Positions 27,701-35,534 of a stretch of DNA of 64,000 nt are shown piece by piece. Position 1 is the first letter of the stretch; each line of letters starts with the position of its first letter. Both the position numbers and the translations under genes were made by a program. The notes beneath the pieces are model-generated. The model was given only the letters and a program-made list of their open reading frames with translations, had not been told where the DNA came from and made no database searches. Source of the stretch: Allosphingosinicella deserti (GTDB taxonomy: Bacteria; Pseudomonadota; Alphaproteobacteria; Sphingomonadales; Sphingomonadaceae). Location of the stretch: NCBI RefSeq assembly GCF_003012735.1, contig NZ_PXYI01000014.1:29576-93575 (forward strand), given 5' to 3'.

Positions 27701-28114
27701 AAAGGTGGAAGGCGAAGAATAGAGGCGGATCGCCCAGGCGGCAGACACCCCGCTGATTACGGTGGCGCCGAGGAAGGCGCAGTCCTCGAAGCTCAGATAC
27801 CGCCAGCTGCGCTGATAGAGCCGAAGCGCGAAGAAGACCGTAACCGCGACGGCGGCAAAGGCGGCCATGGCGAGCAGCGACGTGGGCACCGCCCGCGGCA
27901 TCGGCGCCGCTCCGCGTGCAACGGCGATCGGCAAGGTCAGCATCACCGCTGCGGCGTCGAGGCCGACCACCGCAAGAAGCCGGGCCATTCCGGCGCCCGA
28001 CTGCGGAAGGAAACCGGAACCAGCGATCCGATGCCTGGCTCCGGCCGTCCTGGCTTCTTCCACGACGCGCGGAGCCGCAGGATCGGCCGGATTGGCGTCA
28101 GATTTCGTCGCCAT
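24707..28114 (-). CDS. fusion: WbpM/PglF-like nucleotide-sugar 4,6-dehydratase + DegT/PglE-like aminotransferase
   Basis: One 1135-residue frame. Residues 1-700 are a membrane-bound SDR dehydratase: four hydrophobic helices (about 45-175), a nucleotide-binding domain, then GQRVLVTGAGGTIGSELVRQ, VSTDKAVNP and MMGATKR. The last is the SMK-type Met-x3-Lys that replaces Tyr-x3-Lys in UDP-GlcNAc 4,6-dehydratases. Residues 717-1135 are a fold-type I PLP enzyme: ANGTLALELGLRALGIGPGD, LIEDCAQAHGA, and the PLP Lys in FSFCTDKIMSTGGEGG. Together they would turn UDP-GlcNAc into UDP-4-amino-4,6-dideoxy-sugar. Around the junction AAGGGA lies 8 bases before an ATG at 25966, so the second half may also start on its own. 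A TAC at 25985-25987 is one base from a stop codon. Fusion, recent stop loss and sequence error are all possible. Confidence 0.88.
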   Translation of the reverse strand: MATKSDANPADPAAPRVVEEARTAGARHRIAGSGFLPQSGAGMARLLAVVGLDAAAVMLTLPIAVARGAAPMPRAVPTSLLAMAAFAAVAVTVFFALRLYQRSWRYLSFEDCAFLGATVISGVSAAWAIRLYSSPSTFSDATTLLPSILLHFALVTGAMGAMRICRRALRERLRNRVVRKIEVKDRRRVLLIGELDWARAIIELARADPSCTFEICGILTDTPHVGRLQIAGVRVLGPPERLRLVVAALTAEARRPEAIIVHEDSEKSHDTLARLLPAADDLELTIGRIRHLWGEAGGDGSHLQLEQLPLAELLGRPMVELDKSPVARTIAGQRVLVTGAGGTIGSELVRQIAGFGPAEIVLLDHAEYNLYRVDLEVRERFPDVTFHSELCSIRQMPALRQIFDRHRPQLVFHAAALKHVPIVEASPCDGVHTNVLGTRNVANAVCEFGARAMVQVSTDKAVNPVGMMGATKRLGELYCQALDLIGASDTESPRFMTVRFGNVLGSSGSLIPLFKKQIAEGKPLTVTHPDMERFFMTVEEAVQLVLQSSTRTMELQGSRGAIFVLDMGAPVKIMDVAKRMLRLAGRAVTEDSIRVVGLRPGEKLFEELFDISEERVQSQIPGVFEARPCPLPLDRLVSGFLQLEQLIGEGDADALRALTLKLIEAPKGAAWDPMLLRLIQESSQIRPRPDPLSRRLTGEPRLQPAVPLTYSQGNETMIQICALQKSGSAPAGAAEKGPTAITKVRTAWPRHEAEEIDAVTDILASGRVNALVHGDETRAFEDEFAAYCGASAGIAVANGTLALELGLRALGIGPGDEVIVPARSFFATAACVVAVGASPVFADVDPVSQTIDPVSAARAVTSRTRALICVHLGGWPCAMRELQALSNSRGLRLIEDCAQAHGASYHGRRVGSFGDVAAFSFCTDKIMSTGGEGGMLLVNDERVYERAWAYKDHGKSLAKIRTAASPGCFRYVHDSFGSNFRMTEMQSAIGRIQLRNLPRWLAQRRVNAASLIAGLRAVRGLRLPIVPDGIEHAFYKFNFLLDDPGGARLHSGFIQELIDRGVPASAGTCPDMSREEAFTARSFVNPVELPGADYLGARNVTLPVDHTLGEAEMTFMAEAIRASLLPVARAVELIR

Positions 28115-28526
28115 GGCAGGGACCTCCTTCTTCGTCGATTTGAAGAAGAAGCGACAGGATCCGATCGAACGCGAATAATCGGCAGCCGCCTCAAGCTATT
28201 CTGCGCGGCAACATGCCGAACCCTGGTGCGGTTTAGTTCCACCATCTAGCCAGTAGCCATTATTGCGTGGCGGCCGATCCGGTGCAGCTGAATGGACGAT
28301 TGGCTAACCCCAATGGATTACACCCGATACGCAGGATGCTTTCCCTTGCAGGACCTTTATCCCTTTCACGAGCGGAAGCGGTTCGCCTGCGCCGGCCTCG
28401 CCCTTGCGCAGGATGCTCCTGATCTCGGTCCAGGCTCGACCGGACGGGCGCTGGGAAGGCACGTGGAGCGTGGGTGGCCTGCACTGCAAAGAGGCGAGCC
28501 GTCGGCACTGCAAGGAAAGGCTGAAG
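28115..28526. other. 412-base divergent promoter region
   Basis: It separates the two head-to-head EPS transcripts (fusion gene leftward, GT4-PGT-formyltransferase-deacetylase rightward). An A/T-richer part lies at 28170-28270. No gene is supported here, and no clear promoter boxes or operator could be fixed by eye. Confidence 0.45.
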
Positions 28527-29702
28527 ATGAAGATCGTCGTTCTGGCAAGCCTGGCGATGTCTCTGGTGCGGTTCCGGGGCAAGCTGCTCGAAGAGCTGGT
28601 CGCCGCCGGGCATGACGTCGTCGCCTGCGCCCCCGACGCAGACGAGACGGTCACGCGCGATCTGGCGGAAATCGGCGTGACCTTCCGGCGAACGCCGATG
28701 TCGCGAGCGGGTGTCAACCCATTGCAGGACATCGCTACCTTCGGCCGGTATCTGGCTCTCTTCGCGAGGGAACGGCCAGGCGCGGTGATCGCCTATACCC
28801 AGAAACCGATCATCTATGGCGGGCTTGCGTCCCGGCTGACGGGCGCCAGGTTGCACGTGATCATGAGCGGTCTCGGCTATGTTTACAGCAGCGAAGCCGA
28901 TCACCGCCCGGGCCTGCGCAAGATCGTCTCGTGGCTGTACCGTCTCGCGGTCCGCCGCGCGGCGACGATCTTCGTGTTCAACAGCGACGATCGCCGAATG
29001 ATGATCCAGCACGCTATCATCGATGCGCGCCATCACGTTGTCCAGGTGCCGGGCTCCGGAGTGGACACCGACCACTACGCTGCGGCTCCGCTGCCGAGCG
29101 GCCCGCCGACCTTTCTCATGATGGGCCGCCTGATGCGGGACAAGGGAGTGGGAGACTATATCGCGGCGGCCCGACAGGTCAGGTCGGTGCTGCCTGACGC
29201 CAGGTTCATGCTGCTCGGCCGGCCGGAGACCGAGAACCCGACCGGCTATTCGGACGCGGACGTTGCCGGATGGTCCCGGGAGGGGCTGATCGAACATGTC
29301 CCCGAAACCTCCGATGTGCGGCCCTATCTCGCGCGGTGCCATGCTTTCGTGCTTCCCTCTTTCTACCGCGAGGGCTTGCCGAGAACGATATTGGAGGCGC
29401 TGTCGGTCGGACGTCCGGTCATTACCTGCGATCTCCCCGGCTGTCGCGACGCCGTCACGGACGGGGAGAGCGGCTGGCTCGTGCCGCCGAGGCGCCCGGA
29501 CCGGCTCGCGGAGACGATGCTGCTTGCCGTCGAGGATCCGGAGCGGCTGGAGCGGATGCGGATAAGTGCGCGTCGATCCGCCGAACGCGTCTATGACGTG
29601 AAACGGGTGAACGCGCTCCTGCTCCGCGAGATGGGGCTCGCGGCCCGACGACTTTCTGCCGCCGCCGGTACACCCGCGCCAAGGGTCAGGGCGGAGGCCT
29701 AG
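28527..29702 (+). CDS. glycosyltransferase, GT4 type (PglA-like)
   Basis: A 391-residue enzyme beginning MKIVVLASLAMSLVRFRGKL, a start typical of the PglA-like group that acts after PglC. It has VIAYTQKPIIYGGLASRLTG, MSGLGYVY, MMGRLMRDKGVGDYIAAARQ and LPSFYREGLPRTILEALSVG (donor site). In Campylobacter, PglA adds GalNAc to lipid-linked bacillosamine, and a second-sugar role fits here. An ATG at 28527 with GAAAGG upstream is used; the frame is open further upstream without similarity. It is followed by the PglC-like gene after one base. Confidence 0.88.
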   Translation: MKIVVLASLAMSLVRFRGKLLEELVAAGHDVVACAPDADETVTRDLAEIGVTFRRTPMSRAGVNPLQDIATFGRYLALFARERPGAVIAYTQKPIIYGGLASRLTGARLHVIMSGLGYVYSSEADHRPGLRKIVSWLYRLAVRRAATIFVFNSDDRRMMIQHAIIDARHHVVQVPGSGVDTDHYAAAPLPSGPPTFLMMGRLMRDKGVGDYIAAARQVRSVLPDARFMLLGRPETENPTGYSDADVAGWSREGLIEHVPETSDVRPYLARCHAFVLPSFYREGLPRTILEALSVGRPVITCDLPGCRDAVTDGESGWLVPPRRPDRLAETMLLAVEDPERLERMRISARRSAERVYDVKRVNALLLREMGLAARRLSAAAGTPAPRVRAEA

Positions 29703-29703
29703 C

Positions 29704-30300
29704 GTGTCGAGGCTCGTCGATATCGCCCTCGCGCTGAGCGCCGCGATTTGCCTGTCACCGCTCGTCCTCCTCATTGCGGTTGCCGTGCGGCTCGATCTCG
29801 GCAGCCCTGTGCTGTTCCGGCAGCGTCGGGCGGGACTCGGCGGCATCGAGTTCGACATCGTCAAGTTCAGGACGATGCGCGACACCCGAGACTCCGCCGG
29901 ACGCCTGCTTCCCGACGCCGAGCGCGTGGTGCCGCTGGGGCGGCTGCTGCGGCGAACGCGGCTGGACGAGCTACCGGAACTGCTCAACATCCTCCGCGGC
30001 GACATGTCGTTCGTCGGCCCGCGACCGCTACTGCCGGAAACGATCCGCGTGTTCGGCGAAAAGGGCGTTCTCCGCGGCCGCGTCCGGCCGGGACTTACCG
30101 GCTGGTCGCAAGTCAACGGCAACACCTTGCTGACGCAGGAGGAAAAGCTCGAACTCGACCTCTGGTATTTGGCGAACCGGACATTGTTCATGGACGCGGC
30201 GGTGATGCTGCGGACGCTGGCGGTGATGACATTCGGCGAGCAACGCAACAGCGACAATCTGGAGAAGGCATTTGCGAGCAGTCGTCATCGGCGCGGTTGA
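29704..30300 (+). CDS. undecaprenyl-phosphate phosphoglycosyl transferase (PglC-like, monotopic)
   Basis: A 198-residue enzyme: one N-terminal re-entrant hydrophobic helix (LALSAAICLSPLVLLIAVAV), then VLFRQRRAGLGGIEFDIVKF and RRTRLDELPELLNILRGDMS with the catalytic DE pair, and VGPRPLLPE and RPGLTGWSQVNG. It transfers a phospho-sugar from a UDP-sugar to undecaprenyl phosphate and so starts each repeat unit. The small size is that of PglC, without the N-terminal membrane bundle of WcaJ or WbaP. With the dehydratase-aminotransferase in the same locus, a UDP-4-amino-sugar derivative is the likely substrate. Confidence 0.93.
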   Translation: MSRLVDIALALSAAICLSPLVLLIAVAVRLDLGSPVLFRQRRAGLGGIEFDIVKFRTMRDTRDSAGRLLPDAERVVPLGRLLRRTRLDELPELLNILRGDMSFVGPRPLLPETIRVFGEKGVLRGRVRPGLTGWSQVNGNTLLTQEEKLELDLWYLANRTLFMDAAVMLRTLAVMTFGEQRNSDNLEKAFASSRHRRG

Positions 30301-31186
30301 AAGCACGTCCATTGCCGCCGGAGCGATCGCATCCGCCGACGACTGGACGCTCGCCGCCCTGTTCACGCTGGCGCCGGATCTTGCCGCGCGACATTCGGAC
30401 TTCCATGACCTTGCGCCGGTGGCGCTATCCGCCGGGGCGGAACTCGTGCCGGTCGACAGGATCAACGACGCGGCGAACGTCGCCGGGCTGGCCGCCTACC
30501 AGCCGGATTTCATCTTCGTCGTCGGCTGGTCGCAGATCTGCGGCCCCGATCTGATGGCGATCGCCCCCGGCCGCGTGATCGGCTACCATCCCGCCGCACT
30601 GCCGCGCATGCGGGGACGGGCGGCAATTCCGTGGACGATCCTGGCCGGCGAACCGATCACGGCAGGCACCTTGTTCTGGATGGATGAAGGTGTCGACACG
30701 GGTGCGATACTCGACCAGCAATTCTTCCACGTGTCGCCCGCGGAAACCGCGGCGACTCTCTACCGGAAACATATGGGGGCCCTCGGCACGATGATGGCGA
30801 GAACGCTCCCCGATCTCGTCTCCGGGCGGCCGCGCCGCGACCCCCAGGATGAACTTCATGCGACCTGGGCCACACGCAGGACGGCGGAGGACGGGGCGAT
30901 CGACTGGCGCAGGCCGGCCAAAGAGATCCACCGCCTGGTTCGCGCCGTCGGTCACCCCTATCCGGGATCGTTCACGTCGGTCGGCAGCGACCGGCTCACG
31001 ATCTGGTCGGCAGAGCTTTCTGATGTCGGCGAGCGCTTCTGTGCGCTGCCGGGGCAGATCATCGAGCGGACACCGGCGATGTTCACCGTAGCGTGCGGCG
31101 ACGGTACCGCCCTGACGGTGACCGACTGGAGCCGACCGGGCGGCAGGATGCCGGCGCTGCACGCAATCCTCGGACGGGAAGCATGA
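30272..31186 (+). CDS. sugar N-formyltransferase-like protein
   Basis: A 304-residue protein of the formyltransferase fold. A catalytic-type block GYHPAALPRMRGRAAIPWTI lies near residue 110 and FWMDEGVDTGAIL follows, with the Asp of the usual triad. The C-terminal domain (IDWRRPAKEIHRLVRAVGHP onward) is like that of Fmt and ArnA. It would formylate a 4-amino-sugar using 10-formyl-tetrahydrofolate. The Asn that precedes the His by two residues in Fmt is Gly here, as I recall in some polysaccharide-locus relatives, so activity needs checking. The TTG start has GGAG 7 bases upstream and lies 29 bases inside the PglC-like gene. Confidence 0.82.
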   Translation: MRAVVIGAVESTSIAAGAIASADDWTLAALFTLAPDLAARHSDFHDLAPVALSAGAELVPVDRINDAANVAGLAAYQPDFIFVVGWSQICGPDLMAIAPGRVIGYHPAALPRMRGRAAIPWTILAGEPITAGTLFWMDEGVDTGAILDQQFFHVSPAETAATLYRKHMGALGTMMARTLPDLVSGRPRRDPQDELHATWATRRTAEDGAIDWRRPAKEIHRLVRAVGHPYPGSFTSVGSDRLTIWSAELSDVGERFCALPGQIIERTPAMFTVACGDGTALTVTDWSRPGGRMPALHAILGREA

Positions 31187-31866
31187 GCCCGCTCGCCTGC
31201 TGGCGCCGGGTGGCGATCGTCGCGCCGCATCCGGACGATGAGGTTCTGGGCTGCGGTGGAACCATCGCCCGCCTCGCCAAGGACGGTGCACAGACGCATG
31301 TGGTCATCGTCACGACGGGGCAGGAGCCGCGCTTCCCGAGAAAGCTGGTCGAGACCGTGCGGGAGGAGGCCCGGCGTGCGCATGCTGCCCTCGGCGTGAC
31401 CACGACCCGGTATCTCGACTTCCCCGCCGCGGAGCTGGACCGGGTGCCCTCCAGCGACCTCAACGCGGCGCTTGGCCGCGCGCTGGACGACGTCGCTCCG
31501 GACACGCTGCTGCTGCCATTCATCGGCGACATCCATGTCGATCACCAACTGGTGTTCAACGCGGCGCTCGTCTGGGCTCGGCCGCGCGGCGCTTCCGCTC
31601 CCGCCCGGATCCTGGCCTACGAAACCTTGTCGGAGACGAACTGGTGGGCACCAGGGCTCACACCGGCGTTCATCCCCAACGTCTTCGTCGACATCGGGGA
31701 TGAACTCGAGGCCAAGCTGTCCGCCTTCGCCGGCTTCGAGTCGCAGCTGAAAGCCTTCCCGGACGAGCGGTCGCTCGAGGCGATCCGCGCGCTCGCCATG
31801 GCGCGGGGAGCGACCGTGTACCGCCGGGCCGCGGAGGCCTATGCGATCATCCGTCAGGTGCTTTAG
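31183..31866 (+). CDS. PIG-L family N-deacetylase
   Basis: A 227-residue zinc-dependent deacetylase. The metal motif is APHPDDEVLGCGG (residues about 15-27), and the distal His lies in GDIHVDHQLVFNAAL. Members remove N-acetyl groups from GlcNAc-type sugars. The ATG overlaps the formyltransferase stop by four bases. Together with that gene it could swap an acetyl for a formyl group or expose an amine. It is the last gene of the four-gene plus-strand run from 28527. Length and motifs are normal. Confidence 0.9.
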   Translation: MSPLACWRRVAIVAPHPDDEVLGCGGTIARLAKDGAQTHVVIVTTGQEPRFPRKLVETVREEARRAHAALGVTTTRYLDFPAAELDRVPSSDLNAALGRALDDVAPDTLLLPFIGDIHVDHQLVFNAALVWARPRGASAPARILAYETLSETNWWAPGLTPAFIPNVFVDIGDELEAKLSAFAGFESQLKAFPDERSLEAIRALAMARGATVYRRAAEAYAIIRQVL

Positions 31867-32430
31867 CAGCTTCACCGCGGACGATGAGCGGCGACTCGAT
31901 CCTGCGGACAATGATTTGCGTACCGAGTTCCGCTTCTTTTACTCCGCGTGGCGGTTGCTAACCTTTATCGACTGTTCGTTCGACCTGCCCGGCTGCTCGC
32001 CGAGGTGGGTTTTTCAGGAAAGACTGGCTCCCGGCTTCGTCAGTCGCCTGGCGAATCGGCGGGCGACTCGCACATGGTTCGGCAAACGAACTATTTATGT
32101 CAACAGAGTCGGAGGCGCGCCGATCTACGCCTTTCGGCTAGTCTGTTCCAGATAGCGCGCGATGTGTCTTGCGCGGCAACCAGAGAAAAGCGTTCTTCTC
32201 TGGGCGTAATCCTTTGTTAACGACTGCCCTTTTGGGGTAGGCAATCTGAAGTTGGACAGAAGGTTCGCCGTCTGGTAGGATTTCATCACAAGATTGAGGC
32301 CGTTTTCCCTCGGTCAGAATATCTTGCGCGTTTGCGTCGACACTCCAAGCATTAAACCTCCAGCACCGCAATCGCGGTTTAGAACTGCGTGTCCGGATGC
32401 GGGGAGGTCTGTCGTTAACAGGGGGTAGAA
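31867..32430 (+). other. 564-base intergenic region, A/T-richer, upstream of a NarL-type regulator
   Basis: This is the least GC-rich stretch of the EPS locus (for example 32080-32110 and 32200-32300). It probably carries the promoter and control sites of the regulator at 32431. No gene with a ribosome site was found. Confidence 0.45.
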
Positions 32431-33207
32431 ATGTCAGACACGATAAATGTCGCGCTCGTCGGACGTAATTCGATCGTCCGGGAGGGCCTGTGCCGGATCC
32501 TCGCGGATTACGGTTTCACCATCCGCGCGTCGGTCGAGAGTTCGGCCGCGTTGAAGGGGCTCGCGGATGCCCAGGGAGGCACGGACAATTGTCTCGTCGT
32601 GGTCGACATCGGCACCGACGGCAGTGTCGACGGGATCGTCGGGACGATCCACGAGACCTTCGCCGGCGGCCGCGTCGTGCTGCTGGCGGACCAGTTCGAT
32701 TTCGAGACGATGCTCTGCGCCTTTCGCCAGGGCGCAAGCGGATATATCGTGAAGGAAATCTCTTGCGAGCCGCTGATCATGTCCTTGCAGCTTGCTGCGA
32801 CGGGCGAGAAGGTCATGCCCTCGCAGCTTGCCGATCAGCTGCCCACGCACGTGCCGGCCGCGACCACCGAGACGGCCCAGAAGACGATCGAGAACGCCCA
32901 GCTTTCGGATCGCGAAACCGAAATCCTGCGCTGCCTGATCATGGGATGTCCGAACAAGATCATTTCTCGCCAGCTCGACATCAGCGAGGCGACCGTCAAG
33001 GTTCACGTCAAGGCGATCCTGCGCAAGATCCGCGTGCACAACCGGACTCAGGCAGCCATCTGGGCCGTCAACCGCGGCCTCGAGGGGATAACCCTGGGCA
33101 GGCAGCAGCTGACTCGCACGGACGCCGAGCCGCCGCAGCTGCCGGACCTGACACCGCAGATGTTCGCCCACGAGGCCCTCGCGCCTTTGTCTCTGGCGGC
33201 GCACTGA
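32431..33207 (+). CDS. NarL/LuxR-type response regulator with altered receiver
   Basis: A 258-residue regulator. The receiver-like part has VVVDIGTDG with an Asp at the phospho-acceptor place and a Lys in YIVKEIS. The usual acidic pair at the start is replaced (VALVGRNSIVREGL), so metal binding is doubtful. The C-terminal HTH is complete: LSDRETEILRCLIMGCPNKI, then ISEATVKVHVKAILRKI. The tail of about 40 residues is longer than usual. It lies just upstream of the flippase gene (37 bases) and likely controls EPS genes. A G-rich ribosome site (GGGGGT) precedes the ATG. No kinase is nearby. Confidence 0.85.
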   Translation: MSDTINVALVGRNSIVREGLCRILADYGFTIRASVESSAALKGLADAQGGTDNCLVVVDIGTDGSVDGIVGTIHETFAGGRVVLLADQFDFETMLCAFRQGASGYIVKEISCEPLIMSLQLAATGEKVMPSQLADQLPTHVPAATTETAQKTIENAQLSDRETEILRCLIMGCPNKIISRQLDISEATVKVHVKAILRKIRVHNRTQAAIWAVNRGLEGITLGRQQLTRTDAEPPQLPDLTPQMFAHEALAPLSLAAH

Positions 33208-33244
33208 GTCACCGCTTCGACGCCTCCAACAGGAGCAGCAGGTC

Positions 33245-34633
33245 ATGGCGGGGTCTCCGAGCGATCCGACCGTTCCCGTGGGAAGCGGGGGCGGCGAGGT
33301 GCCGTTGCAGACGTTCAGGCAGCGTCTCATCGCCATCGGACACCTGCTGTCCGGCAATTTCGGCAACGCCGCGATCATGCTGGTCAGCGTTGCCATCGCC
33401 GCCCGTGCGCTTGGCCCCGAAATCTACGGGGTCATGGTCCTGGTGCTCGCTTATGGCCGGACGGTCGAGCGCGTCCTTCGCTTCGAATCCTGGCAGCCGC
33501 TGATCCGCTTCGCGGCCCTCGAGGAAGGGTCGGGCGATCGAGCCCGGCTTGGACGGCTCTATGCCTTCGGCCTTCTTCTCGACGTCTGCACGGCGCTGAT
33601 CGCCGCATTGGTCGCCTATCTGGGCGCCGCGCTGCTCGGGCCGCTGTTCGGCCTAGACGAGGCCAATATCCAGCTGGTCGCGATCTACTCGGTAGCGCTC
33701 TGCGTGAACGTCACCGGAGTTCCGACGGCGGCGTTGCGCATGGCGGGCCGGTTTCGGTTGCTTGCCTATAGCCAGCTCGCCGCGAACATCGTCCGCATTG
33801 GGCTGGCAATGCTGTGCGCACAGCAGGATTGGGGGATCGCGGCGTTCATGATCGCCTGGACCGGCGCGCAGGTCTGTGGGTCGATCCTGTTCATCGGTCT
33901 CGGTTATTCTGCCCTGCGAGCTCTCGGCATCCCGGGGCCCTTCAGCGTTCGCTGGTCGGGACTGCGGTCGAGCTTTCCCGGCTTCCTGTCCTTTGCCTGG
34001 TCGACCAACCTCTCGATGACCATGCGCACCCTGACGCAGGAAGCCGACGCATTGATTGTCGGCGCGCTCGCAGGCCCTGCCGCCGCGAGCTTCTATTATC
34101 TCGCCAAGCGCATCGGCAAGGTCGCGCAACAGGTCGGGGCCCAGGTGCAGGCCGTAATCTATCCGGATGTGGCGCGGATCTGGGCACGGGGACTGCGCGA
34201 GAAATTCCGGGCCACCGTGCTCCGTACGCAGGCTGCGCTTGCCGCGGTGGGCATTGCCGGTCTGCTCGCGGCCTGGGTGCTCGGGCGGTGGATCATCCAT
34301 CTCGGGCCGGGCGCGAGCTACGATGCTGCCTACCCGCTGCTTCTGACCCAATTGGTAGCGGTGGTGCTCACCATGCACGCCGCGCCGTCCCGCTCGGCAT
34401 TGCTGGCCATGCATCGGCCCGGTTTCGTGCTCGCCGCTTCCACGATCGGCGTGGTCCTGTTTCTCGGCACCTGCCTTCTGGCGATCCCGGTCCTCGGAGC
34501 CATCGGGGCGAATATCGCCCACATCGTCCTTGCTGCCTTCATGGCATTGGTCCTGGACGTCGCATGGCTACGCTGGTCACGCCCGCAGGTTCAGGAAGAG
34601 CCGGCGGAGCTGGCCGTCGCGGCGAGCCGCTAG
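33245..34633 (+). CDS. polysaccharide flippase (Wzx-like)
   Basis: A 462-residue membrane protein with about 12-14 hydrophobic helices. The N-terminal segment FGNAAIMLVSVAIAARALGP, with EIYGVMVL, is the typical start of oligosaccharide flippases of the MOP superfamily. It moves undecaprenyl-linked repeat units to the periplasm. SFAWSTNLSMTMRTLTQEAD and SFYYLAKRIGKVAQQ are also family-like. It follows the NarL-type regulator on the same strand and completes a Wzx/Wzy pathway with 12881-14218. Confidence 0.88.
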   Translation: MAGSPSDPTVPVGSGGGEVPLQTFRQRLIAIGHLLSGNFGNAAIMLVSVAIAARALGPEIYGVMVLVLAYGRTVERVLRFESWQPLIRFAALEEGSGDRARLGRLYAFGLLLDVCTALIAALVAYLGAALLGPLFGLDEANIQLVAIYSVALCVNVTGVPTAALRMAGRFRLLAYSQLAANIVRIGLAMLCAQQDWGIAAFMIAWTGAQVCGSILFIGLGYSALRALGIPGPFSVRWSGLRSSFPGFLSFAWSTNLSMTMRTLTQEADALIVGALAGPAAASFYYLAKRIGKVAQQVGAQVQAVIYPDVARIWARGLREKFRATVLRTQAALAAVGIAGLLAAWVLGRWIIHLGPGASYDAAYPLLLTQLVAVVLTMHAAPSRSALLAMHRPGFVLAASTIGVVLFLGTCLLAIPVLGAIGANIAHIVLAAFMALVLDVAWLRWSRPQVQEEPAELAVAASR

Positions 34634-35160
34634 GTCGCCGCGGCAAGACGCGTTCCGCGCACCCGTGACAAGAGCGGCGGCTCCACTTTCGGCCCGCTGC
34701 CCGCCCTGCGTTCGAACTATCCCGAAACGGTTCTCGCGAAAGGCTTTCAGCGAACGCATGGCGCGACATCGCCGCACGGACCTGCTTCAGTCCGAGCGCC
34801 TGAATCGCGCAGGCGCTGAACCGCGTTTGGAACGAGCGCATTGTCGTTCGGCCGATCGTCGGAACGGCAAAAGCAATGAACTGGAGCGTAATCCGTTCAA
34901 TCTCCAAGCCACTGACGGATTCCTATCCGCACGGCCGTTCGTGAAGACAGGCACCGGCTTCTCCTGGCGCGGGCGCGGGCGCGGGTCGACACGGCGCCTG
35001 CACGTCTCGAACGTGCGCGAGGAGGCGTTTCCGACCTTGCGGCGCAGGCAGCAAGCCGCCCGGCGAGCGCCACCGCCGGGTTGAGCCACACAAGAAACGG
35101 TCGCCGACCCTGGAGTGGGGTCCACGACCGTGAGTTTCCGAGCGTCTTATCGCCTGCCGG
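34634..35160. other. 527-base region between convergent transcripts
   Basis: It separates the flippase gene (plus) from the end of the sulfation operon (minus). It contains the terminator at 35097-35131. Open frames on both strands show no family features or ribosome sites. Confidence 0.45.
35089..35131 (-). terminator. Rho-independent terminator of the Wzc/Cys operon
   Basis: Read on the minus strand, a nested hairpin (outer ACGGTCG/CGACCGT, inner GACCC/GGGTC, 7-base loop) is followed by TTTCTTGT. It lies about 30 bases after the last stop codon of the operon that starts at 42217. Confidence 0.7.
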
Positions 35161-35397
35161 TCAGGTGCCCATGCCCTTGGTCGACGCGTCGCCGCGATCC
35201 TTGAGGCGGAAGCTCCAGCCTTCGCCTTCCGGACGGCATTCGCGGGCCCAGTAGGCATCATCCTCCATGCGCGCCTCGGCCAGTGCCGCCTTGCACTCGG
35301 CTCTGGTGGCGTAGATCGTGCTTTCGTCCACGGCTGAGGCCACGGCCGGTATTGCAAGTCCCGCGACGAGCAAACCGAGGGATGCAAGCTTTCTCAT
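35161..35397 (-). CDS. small exported protein, 78 residues
   Basis: The signal peptide is MRKLASLGLLVAGLAIPAVA, then SAVDES. The mature part of about 55 residues has two Cys (RAECKAAL and ARECRPEG) that could form a disulfide, and it is polar and charged. GGAGG lies 8 bases before the ATG. It is the last gene of the minus-strand operon and lies just before the terminator. Similar small periplasmic proteins of unknown role are common in sphingomonads; a link to sulfation or export is only positional. Confidence 0.75.
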   Translation of the reverse strand: MRKLASLGLLVAGLAIPAVASAVDESTIYATRAECKAALAEARMEDDAYWARECRPEGEGWSFRLKDRGDASTKGMGT

Positions 35398-35534
35398 CGT
35401 AAGTTCCTCCAAAAGCGGGCTTGTCCCGCCCCGGCAGACTAGCGCAGCAGCGATGCACCACCCATCACTACTCCTCGCGATTCCGGGCGCATGTGGAGTA
35501 GGCTTTTGGGCGAGGCCCGTTCGCAACACCCGCA

